A program made the translations under genes and the position numbers. From NCBI RefSeq assembly GCF_000708285.2, contig NZ_JAUG01000057.1:1-32677 (forward strand): DNA of 32,677 nucleotides, read 5' to 3'. A model generated the notes under the pieces. It was not told where the DNA came from and did no database searches. It worked only from the letters and a program-made list of their open reading frames with translations. Source of the stretch: Pedobacter borealis DSM 19626. Its GTDB lineage: Bacteria > Bacteroidota > Bacteroidia > Sphingobacteriales > Sphingobacteriaceae. Of this stretch, positions 14,203 to 23,090 are shown piece after piece (position 1 is the stretch's first letter; every line of letters begins with the position of its first letter).

Positions 14203-14976
14203 TTACATGACATACGCTTTCAAAATATCATAAGCAAAACGTAAAATTGTTCCAAAAACAACGATCAGAAAAAATACACGGACAAATTTATTTCCTTTAA
14301 GCAAGGCCAGTTTTGCACCAAAAAAAGCTCCGGTTAAGTTAAACAGTGCCATCGGTATGGCGTATTGGAACAGGATATGTCCTGTAGAACTGAAATAGAC
14401 AATGGCTGCCAGATTAGTCGCCATATTTACAATTTTGGCATGTGCACTGGCGCCAATAAAATCGAAGCCCAATACGGCAATAAAAACCAAAATTAGAAAA
14501 GATCCTGTGCCTGGTCCGATTAAGCCATCATAAAAACCGATTAATATTCCAAATAAAGCAGCCATTAAAACCTGTTGTTTAAGGGAATGGTCTTTCTCCT
14601 GGTGGATACCAAATTGTTTGTTAAAGTAGGTGTAAAGTGCAACTAAAATCAGCACAACGAGGATTACAGGCTTGATGACAGAATTATCTATCCTGCTTAC
14701 CAAAAACGCGCCCAACAATGCCGCTAAAAACGCAGTTAGCACACAAGCCGCAAGTACTTTGTAATTAAAACGAACCTGTTTTGAATATTTGAAAGCGGCC
14801 AGCGTTGTACCCGCCATTGACGGGATTTTGGTAGTGCCTAAAAGCGTGGCTACAGGATAATGGGGCAAAATAAGTAAAATGGCGGGAGTTTGTAATAAAC
14901 CACCGCCACCTACAATAGCATCTATAAATCCGGCAGCAAAAGCCACCAGACAAAGTAAAATCAGTTCGCTAACCAC
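14203..14976 (-). CDS. TauE/SafE family sulfite exporter-like permease
   Basis: This 257-residue membrane protein has the two-repeat layout of the TauE/SafE (DUF81) family: each half opens with a small-residue-rich glycine stretch (AAGFIDAIVGGGGLLQTPAI near 14-33 and GFYDGLIGPGTGSFL near 148-162) and the chain crosses the membrane about eight times. Members export sulfite, sulfoacetate or other small anions; the substrate here is unknown. The start appears to be GTG at 14976 since no suitable ATG is in frame nearby. Before the island inserted, this gene would have been the convergent neighbour of mnmE. Confidence 0.88.
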   Translation of the reverse strand: MVSELILLCLVAFAAGFIDAIVGGGGLLQTPAILLILPHYPVATLLGTTKIPSMAGTTLAAFKYSKQVRFNYKVLAACVLTAFLAALLGAFLVSRIDNSVIKPVILVVLILVALYTYFNKQFGIHQEKDHSLKQQVLMAALFGILIGFYDGLIGPGTGSFLILVFIAVLGFDFIGASAHAKIVNMATNLAAIVYFSSTGHILFQYAIPMALFNLTGAFFGAKLALLKGNKFVRVFFLIVVFGTILRFAYDILKAYVM

Positions 14977-15036
14977 TAATTAAATTTTTAAATCAATTCT
15001 TCCAAATTCATTACCGCGGACTTCAGCCAACAGTAT

Positions 15037-16809
15037 CTACATTCGCTCTGGCGAAGTAATGCCTAAAATCAACATCCCGGCATGAATAATATCAGCCGTT
15101 TTTTTACTTAGGTTTAAACGGAATTGTTTCGTTTCACCTTCTTCTGTTTTTACAATTGGCGGTACCTCATGGTAAAACTTGTTGAACAGCTTGGCCAGTT
15201 CGTATAAATAGTTGGCCAAACTTGCCGGACTGTAGGCCTTAGCCGCAATAGCAATCTCTGCAGGGTATTTTGCCAATTGCAGAATCATTTCCAATTCCAC
15301 GTCACTAATCCCGCCAAACTCCAAACTCCCAACGCCAAACTTATACTCAGACTTGCTCAACAGCGATTTAATCCGCGCGTGCGTGTATTGGATAAATGGA
15401 CCTGTATTCCCTTGAAAATCGATACTTTCAGCAGGATTGAACAACAAACGTTTCTTTGGCTCAACCTTTAAAAGGAAATATTTTAAAGCGCCTAAACCTA
15501 TATTTTTATACAGCTCTTCTTTATCTGCTTCGCTAAAATCGTTGGTTTTACCCAATTCTTCTGTTTTTTCGCGGGCGGTAGTTACCATGCTCTCAATCAG
15601 CTCATCTGCATCTACAACAGTTCCCTCGCGGCTTTTCATCTTACCGTTTGGCAAATCGACCATTCCGTACGATAAATGGTATAAACCTTTTGCCCAGCTT
15701 TTGCCTAGTTTCTCTAGAATAAGGAACAACACTTTAAAGTGATAATCCTGTTCATTGCCCACCACATAAATCGACTCATCCATGTTGAAATCGTCGTGTT
15801 TCATTTCGGCAGTACCTAAATCCTGTGTAATGTAAACCGAAGTCCCATCAGCACGTAAAACCAATTTCTGGTCTAAACCATCGGCAGTTAAATCGATCCA
15901 TACCGAACCATCTTCCTTTTTAAAGAAAATACCTTTGGCCAAACCTTCATCAACCGTACCTTTTCCTAACAGGTAGGTATTGCTTTCGTAATAGAATTTA
16001 TCAAAATCAACTCCGAGGTTTTTATACGTTACATTAAAACCAGCGTAAACCCACTCGTTCATGGTTTTCCAAAGCGAAACTACCTCCTCATCCCCTTGCT
16101 CCCATTTCAACAGCATTTGTTGTGCTTCCTTAATCAATGCCGCATTTTTCTTGGCTTCTTCTTCTATTTGTCCTTCAGCTTTTAAAGCATCAATTTCTTT
16201 TTTGTACTCTTTATCAAAAATTACATAGTATTTCCCAACAAGGTGATCGCCCTTTAAGCCTGTACTTTCGGGTGTTTCGCCATTACCCCACTTTTGCCAG
16301 GCCAGCATGGATTTACAGATGTGGATACCACGGTCGTTAACCAGGTTTACTTTCACCACATCGTAACCGTAAGCTTTAAGCAGTTCAGAAACCGAGTAGC
16401 CCAATAGGTTATTACGCACGTGCCCCAGGTGAAGCGGTTTATTGGTATTTGGCGACGAATATTCTACCATTACCTTTTTACCATTCGATGCATACACGCC
16501 AAAATCAGGCGATAAAATTTCTTCGTTAAATTGTTTTAAGAAATAACTTTCGGCAATGCTTAAGTTCAAAAATCCTTTAACCACATTAAATTTAGTAATA
16601 TCGGTTACGTTGGCAACCAAATATTCACCAATCTCAGTGGCAGTTTGTTCAGGCGATTTCTTCGAAATTTTGGTAATCGGAAAAACAACAATTGTTGCCT
16701 GTCCTTCAAATTCTTTACGTGTTTCTTGTATGTTGATTACACTTTCGGCTACTTCTTCCTTATAAAGTTCAAAAATGGCTTTCTGTGTTTCGGCAATAAT
16801 AAAATTCAT
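15037..16809 (-). CDS. argS: arginyl-tRNA synthetase
   Basis: The 590-residue enzyme charges tRNA-Arg. It has the N-terminal additional domain (about 1-105), the class I HIGH box as HLGH (127-130, in SSPNTNKPLHLGHVRN), the KMSKS-like loop in the form KMKSREG, as usual for ArgRS, and the C-terminal anticodon-binding helices ending in the family-typical RM. The ATG at 16809 gives MNFIIAETQ; an open frame continues 31 codons upstream but only translates the word repeat at 16831-16860, so it is not coding. A TATTTTTG box on this strand (16821-16814) lies four bases before the ATG, hinting at a very short or absent leader. Confidence 0.96.
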   Translation of the reverse strand: MNFIIAETQKAIFELYKEEVAESVINIQETRKEFEGQATIVVFPITKISKKSPEQTATEIGEYLVANVTDITKFNVVKGFLNLSIAESYFLKQFNEEILSPDFGVYASNGKKVMVEYSSPNTNKPLHLGHVRNNLLGYSVSELLKAYGYDVVKVNLVNDRGIHICKSMLAWQKWGNGETPESTGLKGDHLVGKYYVIFDKEYKKEIDALKAEGQIEEEAKKNAALIKEAQQMLLKWEQGDEEVVSLWKTMNEWVYAGFNVTYKNLGVDFDKFYYESNTYLLGKGTVDEGLAKGIFFKKEDGSVWIDLTADGLDQKLVLRADGTSVYITQDLGTAEMKHDDFNMDESIYVVGNEQDYHFKVLFLILEKLGKSWAKGLYHLSYGMVDLPNGKMKSREGTVVDADELIESMVTTAREKTEELGKTNDFSEADKEELYKNIGLGALKYFLLKVEPKKRLLFNPAESIDFQGNTGPFIQYTHARIKSLLSKSEYKFGVGSLEFGGISDVELEMILQLAKYPAEIAIAAKAYSPASLANYLYELAKLFNKFYHEVPPIVKTEEGETKQFRLNLSKKTADIIHAGMLILGITSPERM

Positions 16810-16813
16810 GCGC

Positions 16814-16821
16814 CAAAAATA
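16814..16821 (-). promoter_or_regulatory. -7 element for argS
   Basis: On the minus strand TATTTTTG matches TAnnTTTG and ends four bases before the argS ATG; transcription would begin at or just inside the start codon, giving a leaderless message if this box is used. Confidence 0.4.
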
Positions 16822-17140
16822 TGTAAAAAAGGTGGAAGGTGAAAGGTTTAAGGTGGAAGGTTTTCGAGCTTTTAAAGGGTTTGGAAAGCTAAGTAGTGCC
16901 AATCGGTTCCGATAGTCCTTCTTTCCGCTATAGTCCCGATTGAAGGAATCGGGAGCTGCCGCTTCAATAAGGTTTATTTAGTTGGTTCTGTGCAATAAAA
17001 AAGTCCGAAGTTGGGAGTCCGAGGTCAGAAGACAGAATGCCTATAACTATAAATCTCATTGGTCTTCTAACTTTTCCAGCACCTATTTTCAAACTATATC
17101 TTCGGACTTTCGGCCCCCTGACTTTCGGACTCTCAAAAAT
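16822..17140. repeat. intergenic gap: word repeats and hairpins between argS and the deiminase gene
   Basis: The gap holds no gene. It contains a purine word run (GGTGGAAGGT-GAAAGGTTTA-AGGTGGAAGG, 16831-16860), a hairpin TCCCGATT-GAAGG-AATCGGGA (16934-16954), and a pair of complementary word runs: AGTCCGAAGTTGGGAGTCCG with GAGGTC (about 17002-17025) against CTTCGGACTTTCGG and CTGACTTTCGGACTC (about 17099-17133). The two could fold into an imperfect stem about 70 bases apart. Frames crossing it are open but translate only the repeats. Confidence 0.6.
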
Positions 17141-17145
17141 TCTAA

Positions 17146-17153
17146 TAGATTTG
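17146..17153 (+). promoter_or_regulatory. -7 element for the deiminase-family gene
   Basis: TAGATTTG matches TAnnTTTG exactly and lies 17 bp before the ATG at 17171. It directly follows the complementary repeat arm. Confidence 0.55.
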
Positions 17154-17170
17154 CAATAACTAACTTTTTT

Positions 17171-18616
17171 ATGAGCGAGCAGAACCCCAATTTTAAAGTG
17201 AGCGTAAACACCGAAATCGGCAGATTGCGTAAATTATTAATACATAGTCCTGATAGTGGATTAGGCAAAGTAGTACCCTCTAAGGCACAAGATTGGCTTT
17301 TCGAAGATATTGTGCATTTAGATACCATCCGTAAAGGCGAATACGATTATTATATTAAAGTGTTGATGTATTTTCTTGATCCTGATAAGATTAAGGGAAA
17401 ACTGGCCGAAATAGATTCGGAAGCATCCAACCGTAATTTTTACAAACCCAACCACCCCGATTTTCACAATTCTCAATCGGTAATCGAGATTCAGAACCTG
17501 TTAAGCGAAATGCTGGAGAACGAATCCATCCGTAAAAAACTGGTTGCTGCTGTTTGTGCGATTGAAGGTTGTACTTATAAGGTTCAGTTAGAATTAACAG
17601 ATACCGATCCGAAACAATTGGCAGAGATTTTTATCTCAGGAACATTAGCCAACGATACAATGATTTTTGCGCCCATCCCCAATTTAATTTTTACCAGGGA
17701 TGTGGGCACAACCATTAACAACCATATCCTGTTAAACAAACCGGCAAAAAAAGCCCGTGTGCGCGAAACACTTTTAATGCGGTATATTTTCTTCAACCAT
17801 CCATTGTTTGAGGGCTACCGCAACAATATCCTCGAAATTCCGGATGTTACGATGCACTTTTTACGCCCAGGCGATGAACCTGCTTTCAGTACCACTTTAG
17901 AAGGTGGAGACGTGATGATGGTGAGCCCAAACCACGTATTGATCGGTTGTAGCGAAAGAACCTCTGAACATGGTGCCAACGAAGCGATTAAATTATTGTT
18001 CGATCAGGATGTGGTAGAAAAAGTTACGGTGGTAAAAATACCGAGCAAACGCGATTATATGCACCTGGATACTGTTTTTACACAGGTTAAACGCAATACC
18101 TGGGTAATTTTGAATTCGATTGCCCATTCGCCGAAATATAATCCTTACGAGCCGATCAACTTTTTAAAAGAACCCGAAAAATTGGAGGCTACCACTGCTA
18201 TTCAGTTTACAAAAGCGAATCCACAAGAGCCGAAACATTTCGAACATGTAGAAGCTTTATTAAATGACATTAGCCAGAACGATTTAAAAAGCACCGAGCC
18301 TACCCAAATCATCTACAGCGGAAATAATCAGTTCCCTTACGATTCGCGTGAGCAATGGACCGATTCATGTAACCTTTTAGCCATTAAAGAAGGAGTTGTT
18401 TTAGGCTACGATAGAAACGATAAAACCGTTGAAGCCTTTAAAGCTGCCGGTTTTAATGTGGTGGATGTGAAAGATTTGATCCAGGATTTAGAAAGTGGCA
18501 AAGTAAATGCCGAAACCATAACCGATACTTTGATTTTAATGCCATCGGCAGAATTATCACGTGCACGTGGTGGTTTCCATTGTATGAGTTTACCAATTTT
18601 AAGAGACAATATTTGA
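17171..18616 (+). CDS. arginine deiminase-family (amidinotransferase fold) enzyme
   Basis: The 481-residue product has the guanidino-group-modifying enzyme motifs: FTRD near residue 177, EGGDV near 253, HLDTVF near 300 and a late RGGFHCMSLPI with the catalytic cysteine, only ten residues from the end. Arginine deiminases turn arginine to citrulline and ammonia. It is longer than classical ArcA (about 410), with an extended N-terminal half, a form I know from Bacteroidetes. The upstream open frame to 16982 translates repeats, so the ATG at 17171 (MSEQNPNF) is used. It is followed by CtlX and lies near argS and arginine decarboxylase, which supports an arginine substrate. Confidence 0.88.
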   Translation: MSEQNPNFKVSVNTEIGRLRKLLIHSPDSGLGKVVPSKAQDWLFEDIVHLDTIRKGEYDYYIKVLMYFLDPDKIKGKLAEIDSEASNRNFYKPNHPDFHNSQSVIEIQNLLSEMLENESIRKKLVAAVCAIEGCTYKVQLELTDTDPKQLAEIFISGTLANDTMIFAPIPNLIFTRDVGTTINNHILLNKPAKKARVRETLLMRYIFFNHPLFEGYRNNILEIPDVTMHFLRPGDEPAFSTTLEGGDVMMVSPNHVLIGCSERTSEHGANEAIKLLFDQDVVEKVTVVKIPSKRDYMHLDTVFTQVKRNTWVILNSIAHSPKYNPYEPINFLKEPEKLEATTAIQFTKANPQEPKHFEHVEALLNDISQNDLKSTEPTQIIYSGNNQFPYDSREQWTDSCNLLAIKEGVVLGYDRNDKTVEAFKAAGFNVVDVKDLIQDLESGKVNAETITDTLILMPSAELSRARGGFHCMSLPILRDNI

Positions 18617-18797
18617 GGTTTAGGGCGTAAGGTATAGGGTTTAGGGTTAAAACCCAATGCTTTAAAATTCAATGTTCTCATAAATCGAAAAATAATTATC
18701 TTTCATAACAAATCGAACCATAACTAGAAATATAATAAGTAATTAAACAGGCGACATAGGTCTACCTTAAACCTTATGCCTTATACCTCTTACCTTT
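18617..18797. repeat. complementary word-repeat arms filling the gap before ctlX
   Basis: From the base after the stop codon, a run of words (GGTTTAGGGCGTAAGGTATA then GGGTTTAGGGTT, 18617-18648) is imperfectly complementary to TACCTTAAACCTTATGCC then TTATACCTCTTACCTTT (18763-18797), which ends at the base before the ctlX ATG. The arms could form a stem that encloses the gap and masks the start region. The middle (about 18690-18700) contains TATCTTTC, a one-mismatch -7 box. Confidence 0.6.
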
Positions 18798-19712
18798 ATG
18801 CAATCTACCAACCATATCCTCATGATCCGCCCTGTTGATTTTAAATTCAATGAGCAAACAGCCGGAAATAATAAGTTTCAAGTTGCATCTACTGAAACCA
18901 ATGTACAAACAGAAGCCTTAAAAGAGTTTGATGTCTTTGTTGATTTATTAAGAAAAAACAATGTTGATGTAACGGTTGTAGACGATACTTTACAACCTGA
19001 AACACCTGATTCTATTTTCCCGAACAATTGGGTCTCTTTTCACGAAGATGGTTCAGTATATCTTTATCCGATGTTTTCTGAAAATCGCCGGTTAGAGCGC
19101 AGAAAAGAAATTCTGGATGGCTTGAAAGAAAATTTCGAAGTTAACCACATCAGCGATTTAAGCTTTTACGAACAACAACATGCGTTTTTAGAAGGTACCG
19201 GAAGCATGGTATTAGATCGTGCCAATAAAATTGCTTACGCCTGCTTAAGTGTACGTACCGATGAAGAAGTACTGAACAATTTTTGCATGCTCACCGGATA
19301 CGAACCGGTGGCCTTTCAGGCCGTAGACGGATCGAATTTCCCGATTTACCATACCAACGTAATGATGTGCATCGGCGACCGTTTTGCTGTAATCTGTCTG
19401 GATTCGATTCGCGTTCCTGAAGAGAAATTAAATGTAACCATCAGTTTAAAAGGTAGTGGAAAAGAAATCATCGAAATCAGTCTGGAACAGATGAATAAAT
19501 TTGCGGGTAACATGTTACAGGTTACCAATGCAGAAAACGAAAGTTTATTGGTGATGTCGGAACAGGCTTTTTTATCCTTAACTGCCGAGCAGATTGCTGC
19601 ATTAGAACAATACAGCAGAATCATTTATGCACCACTTTACACGATCGAAAAAAATGGCGGCGGCAGTGCAAGATGCATGCTGGCTGAGATACATTTGCCG
19701 AGTAAATATTAG
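18798..19712 (+). CDS. ctlX: citrulline utilization hydrolase CtlX (amidinotransferase family)
   Basis: The 304-residue protein is a small pentein-fold enzyme. It shows PDSIFPNNWVSFH (about 70-82), EGTGSMVLDR (about 134-143), the catalytic His in IYHTNVMMCIG (about 183-193) and a C-terminal GGGSARCMLAEI whose cysteine is the nucleophile. It fits CtlX, which is tied to citrulline use in Bacteroidetes, and differs from arginine deiminase in length and in the HTN motif. It follows the deiminase-family gene, so the pair may convert arginine to citrulline and then further. A hairpin terminator comes just after the stop. Confidence 0.87.
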   Translation: MQSTNHILMIRPVDFKFNEQTAGNNKFQVASTETNVQTEALKEFDVFVDLLRKNNVDVTVVDDTLQPETPDSIFPNNWVSFHEDGSVYLYPMFSENRRLERRKEILDGLKENFEVNHISDLSFYEQQHAFLEGTGSMVLDRANKIAYACLSVRTDEEVLNNFCMLTGYEPVAFQAVDGSNFPIYHTNVMMCIGDRFAVICLDSIRVPEEKLNVTISLKGSGKEIIEISLEQMNKFAGNMLQVTNAENESLLVMSEQAFLSLTAEQIAALEQYSRIIYAPLYTIEKNGGGSARCMLAEIHLPSKY

Positions 19713-19715
19713 TAT

Positions 19716-19737
19716 GCCGTCAACAATAACGGCTTTT
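19716..19737 (+). terminator. terminator after ctlX
   Basis: GCCGT (19716-19720) pairs with ACGGC (19729-19733) around an 8-base loop and TTTT follows. The stem is short but GC-rich, and it sits directly after the ctlX stop. Confidence 0.6.
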
Positions 19738-19743
19738 CTATTT

Positions 19744-20586
19744 CAACGCCGTGGTTCGTGTCTCCACGAACCATTTTTATTTTTGCCACGGAAGCTCTGA
19801 AAACACGGAAAACCCATCTGACAAATGCAACTCGCTATTCAACCTTCAATAGCAGCACCACCCCAATTTAAATAAACCCGATCGGAATGAACACGAGTGC
19901 AACGAAGTAAAATGAAGAGCAGGGCTACTGAAACCGATAAAAACAGTAACCTGCTTTCCAAATGATTAGAAAACATTATTTCTCGCCCATGTCTCGTATC
20001 TCAGAGCCATTTTTATTTTTGCCACGGAAGCTCGGAGCGCAGGGAAAACCCATCTCCTCGCCGTGGTTCGTGTCTCCATGAACCACTTTTATTTTGCCAC
20101 GGAAGCTCTGAAAACACGGAAAACCCATCTGACAAATGCAACTCGCTATTCAACCTTCAATAGCAGCACCACCCCAATTTAAATAAACCTAATCGGAACG
20201 AACACGAGTGCAACAAGTAAAGTGAAGAGCAGGGCTACTGAAACCGATAAATACAGCAACCTGCTTTCCAAATGATTAGAAAACATTATTTCTCAACCAT
20301 GTCGCTTATCTCAGAGCCATTGTATTTTTGCCACGGAAGCTCGGAGCGCGCGGAAAACCCATCTCCTCGCCGTGGTCCGTGTCTCCACGAACCATTTTTA
20401 TTTTGCCACAGAAACACGAAAAACCTGTCGCATAATTGCACTCACTATTAAACCTCAAATAGCAGCACCACCCCAATTTAAATAAACCTGATCGGAACGA
20501 ACACGAGTGCAACAAGTAAAGTGAAGAGCAGGGCTACTGAAACCGATAAATACAGCAACCTGCTTTCCAAATGATTAGAAAACATT
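19744..20586. repeat. three tandem ~310 bp structured intergenic repeats
   Basis: Three units begin near 19744, 20056 and 20365 (spacing 312 and 309). Each opens with a hairpin TGGTTCGTG-TCTC-CACGAACCA (perfect at 19752-19773, one wobble or mismatch at 20064 and 20373), then GCCACGGAAGCTC words. Next comes a ~147 bp block: a hairpin CTATT-8 bases-AATAG, the conserved run GAACACGAGTGCAAC, and a hairpin with AGCAGG pairing to CCTGCT around a 25-30 base loop, ending CTTTCCAAATGATTAGAAAAC. Loops vary more than stems. No frame is protein-like, no IS or reverse transcriptase is near. It fills the 1 kb gap between ctlX and the PhnA gene. Confidence 0.85.
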
Positions 20587-20714
20587 CCTTTCTATCAAAC
20601 CAAAATTTAAAAGATTTCTCCTCCAAAGGAGTTCCTTTGGAACACTACGGTCGAAATGACGATCCGCGAGATTCCGATTAGTTTTATTACTTTCGCCAAA
20701 AATCCACTATCAAG

Positions 20715-21293
20715 ATGTCTTTAGCACAAGAATTACAGACCCGTTCGGGTAATAAATGCGAATTATGCACCGCTGAAACCAATTTATCGGTATACGAAGT
20801 GCCACCCACCAGCAATGCCAATAGCGATAACAGTATTTTAGTTTGTAAAACCTGCTTAGATCAGATTGAAAAAACGGAACAGCTTGCACCAAACCATTGG
20901 AAAATATTAACGGAAACCATGTGGTCGGAATTTGCCCCGGTACAGGTTGTTGCCTGGAGAATGTTGAGCAGGTTAAGAAATGAAGGCTGGGCAGCAGATA
21001 GTCTGGATATTTTATACCTTGAAGATGAAACTTTGGAGTGGGCTAAAAAAACCGGCGACCACGAGCAAGATGGAACTGTAGAATTTCATCAGGACAGCAA
21101 CGGCACGCGCTTATTTGAAGGAGATACCGTGGTTTTGGTTAAAACTTTAGATGTTAAAGGCTCAACTTTGAGCGCTAAACTGGGTACTGTAGTTAAAAAT
21201 ATCAGATTAGTTCATGATAATATCGAACAGATTGAAGGTAAAGTTGAAGGACAAACTATTGTAATTTTAACCAAATACCTCCGTAAAGGATAA
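20715..21293 (+). CDS. PhnA-domain zinc-ribbon protein
   Basis: The 192-residue protein has an N-terminal zinc ribbon with CELC (15-18) and CKTC (44-47) and a C-terminal PhnA/YjdM domain: FEGDTVVLVKTLDVKGS, GTVVKNIRLV, then EGKVEGQTIVILTKYLRK. Despite the family name from alkylphosphonate loci, these proteins are widespread, and a role in phosphonate use is not supported here. No phn gene is near. A near-consensus -7 box TACTTTCG lies about 20 bp upstream. The middle 60 residues are an extra helical segment between zinc ribbon and PhnA domain, as in longer family members. Confidence 0.85.
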   Translation: MSLAQELQTRSGNKCELCTAETNLSVYEVPPTSNANSDNSILVCKTCLDQIEKTEQLAPNHWKILTETMWSEFAPVQVVAWRMLSRLRNEGWAADSLDILYLEDETLEWAKKTGDHEQDGTVEFHQDSNGTRLFEGDTVVLVKTLDVKGSTLSAKLGTVVKNIRLVHDNIEQIEGKVEGQTIVILTKYLRKG

Positions 21294-21318
21294 CACGTTA
21301 TTTGATAATTGATTAGCC

Positions 21319-21452
21319 AACTCGCTATTAAACCTTAAATAGCAGCACCGTCCTTACCAACTAAACCTGATCGGAACGAACACGAGTGCAACGAGTAAAG
21401 TGGAGAGCAGGGCCAATCCCAATCTATAAAAACAGGAACCTGCTTTCCAAAT
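21319..21452. repeat. fourth, isolated copy of the structured repeat block
   Basis: This stretch matches the ~147 bp block of the 19744-20586 array, with the CTATT/AATAG hairpin, GATCGGAACGAACACGAGTG and the AGCAGG/CCTGCT pair kept. The stretch between the hairpins and the second loop are diverged, which suggests selection on the stems or a common mobile unit. It lies in the 350 bp gap before the arginine decarboxylase gene, which otherwise shows only A+T-rich sequence. Confidence 0.75.
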
Positions 21453-21644
21453 CTTTAAACTTAAAATATTATTAGCTCCTGTTTTCCAGATCATTAACAA
21501 AATAGAACCACCCACTTTCTATTCAAAACAATTTGTCGGCATTTTTTGTAGTTAGGCTAAGCGTTTCCTTACAGTAAAAATATTTTCAATACCGTTTAAT
21601 TCTCGATTTAAAATTACATTTTTGCAAAAATTATTTAAAAGTAA

Positions 21645-23033
21645 ATGCAGAGTTACTCAGAATTTCTTGATCTAAGTGTTGGTTTCCCTCAAGAGGGCTT
21701 CGATGTTATAGATGATGAATTATATTTTCAGGATTTAAACCTGATGGAAATGATCGAAACTTACGGTACTCCCCTACGTTTCACGTATTTACCAATGGTA
21801 AGCAAGAAGATTCAGCAGGCGAAGATTCTTTTCCAAACCGCTATTTTAAAGAACAATTATCGTGGCGATTATAAATATTGCTACTGTACAAAAAGCTCGC
21901 ATTTTAAGCATATTGTAGAAGAAGCTTTAAAAAACAACATCCACTTGGAAACTTCTTCGGCTTTTGATATGCCGATGGTTGATGCGCTGGAGAAAAAAGG
22001 CGTGTTAACGAAAGATACCACCATTATCTGTAACGGCTTTAAAACCTACCAGTACAAACAATATATCATTGATATGTTGCATGATGGTTATACCAATATT
22101 ATCCCTGTTTTAGATAACAAAGAAGAGTTTAATCTTTTTGATGATGAGGTTGATATTGATACCCCTTGTAACTTAGGTATCCGTATTGCAGCTGAGGAGC
22201 AGCCAGATTCGCAGTTCTATACTTCGCGTTTAGGTGTGCGTATGGAAGACATTATTGATTTCTACAACAATAAAATCGTTCACAACCCTAATTTCAGGGT
22301 TAAATTATTACACTTTTTTATTAACTCTGGTATTACCGATTCGCCATATTATTGGAACGAGTTAGAGAAATACGTAACGCTTTATTGCAAGTTTAAAAAG
22401 ATCAATCCTGATTTAGATACCCTGGATATTGGTGGTGGTATGCCATTTAAAGATTCGTTGGTATTCGATTTCGATTACGAATACATGGTAAACGAAATTG
22501 TAAAAAGGATTAAAGAAATCTGCGCGATCCACGACGTAATGGAACCAGATATTATTACCGAATTTGGCAAATATACGGTTGCAGAGGCTTCTGGTATTTT
22601 ATATAAAGTATTGGGCCGTAAACAACAGAACGACCGTGAGCGTTGGTTAATGCTGGATGGTTCTTTTATTACCAACTTACCTGATGTTTGGGCATTAAAT
22701 CAAAAATACATTTTATTACCAATTAACAACTGGGACGCTGAATATGAGCGGGTTAACTTAGGTGGTATTACCTGCGACGGGCAGGATTATTACAACCAGG
22801 AGGCACACATGAATAGTGTATTTATGCCGAAAACGCGTAAGGTGCAGTATTTAGGTTTCTTCCATACTGGCGCTTACCAGGAAGTACTGAGCGGTTATGG
22901 TGGTATTCACCATTGTTTATTGCCAAGCCCCAAGCATGTTTTGATCCGCAGAAACCGTGATGAAAGTTTCAATTTCGAAGTTTTTGGAGAAGAACAGAAT
23001 AGTAAGCAGGTATTGAAGATTCTGGGTTACTAA
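21645..23033 (+). CDS. speA: arginine decarboxylase (fold III, PLP-dependent), Bacteroidetes short form
   Basis: The 462-residue enzyme has the alanine-racemase/ODC fold. The PLP lysine is Lys83 in YCYCTKSSHF, DIGGGMPF (about 262-269) binds the PLP phosphate, and GGITCDGQDYYN (about 380-391) holds the active-site Cys-Asp pair donated across the dimer. Arginine decarboxylase makes agmatine for polyamine synthesis. It is shorter than E. coli SpeA (about 650) and lacks its insert domain. Neighbouring argS, deiminase and CtlX genes support arginine as substrate; a diaminopimelate or other basic amino acid decarboxylase is less likely. The ATG at 21645 is 20 bases after an ATTTTTG -7-like box. Confidence 0.86.
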   Translation: MQSYSEFLDLSVGFPQEGFDVIDDELYFQDLNLMEMIETYGTPLRFTYLPMVSKKIQQAKILFQTAILKNNYRGDYKYCYCTKSSHFKHIVEEALKNNIHLETSSAFDMPMVDALEKKGVLTKDTTIICNGFKTYQYKQYIIDMLHDGYTNIIPVLDNKEEFNLFDDEVDIDTPCNLGIRIAAEEQPDSQFYTSRLGVRMEDIIDFYNNKIVHNPNFRVKLLHFFINSGITDSPYYWNELEKYVTLYCKFKKINPDLDTLDIGGGMPFKDSLVFDFDYEYMVNEIVKRIKEICAIHDVMEPDIITEFGKYTVAEASGILYKVLGRKQQNDRERWLMLDGSFITNLPDVWALNQKYILLPINNWDAEYERVNLGGITCDGQDYYNQEAHMNSVFMPKTRKVQYLGFFHTGAYQEVLSGYGGIHHCLLPSPKHVLIRRNRDESFNFEVFGEEQNSKQVLKILGY

Positions 23034-23090
23034 TTCAGTTTACAGTTGGGAATTTGGTGAGTGCAAAAACAAAATTTCATTAAAATACGC

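Noticed and set aside
16810..16902. N-terminal extension of argS by 31 codons
   Set aside because: It only translates the purine word repeat at 16831-16860 and lies before the normal ArgRS start MNFIIAETQ, which has its own -7 box.
16982..17170. 63-codon extension of the deiminase-family gene
   Set aside because: The frame crosses complementary word repeats; the ATG at 17171 follows a consensus -7 box and starts the family's conserved region.
19744..20586. CRISPR array
   Set aside because: Units are about 310 bp with no short repeat-spacer pattern and no cas gene nearby.
19744..20586. Retron or diversity-generating element
   Set aside because: There is no reverse transcriptase and no variable protein repeat near; structure alone is not enough.
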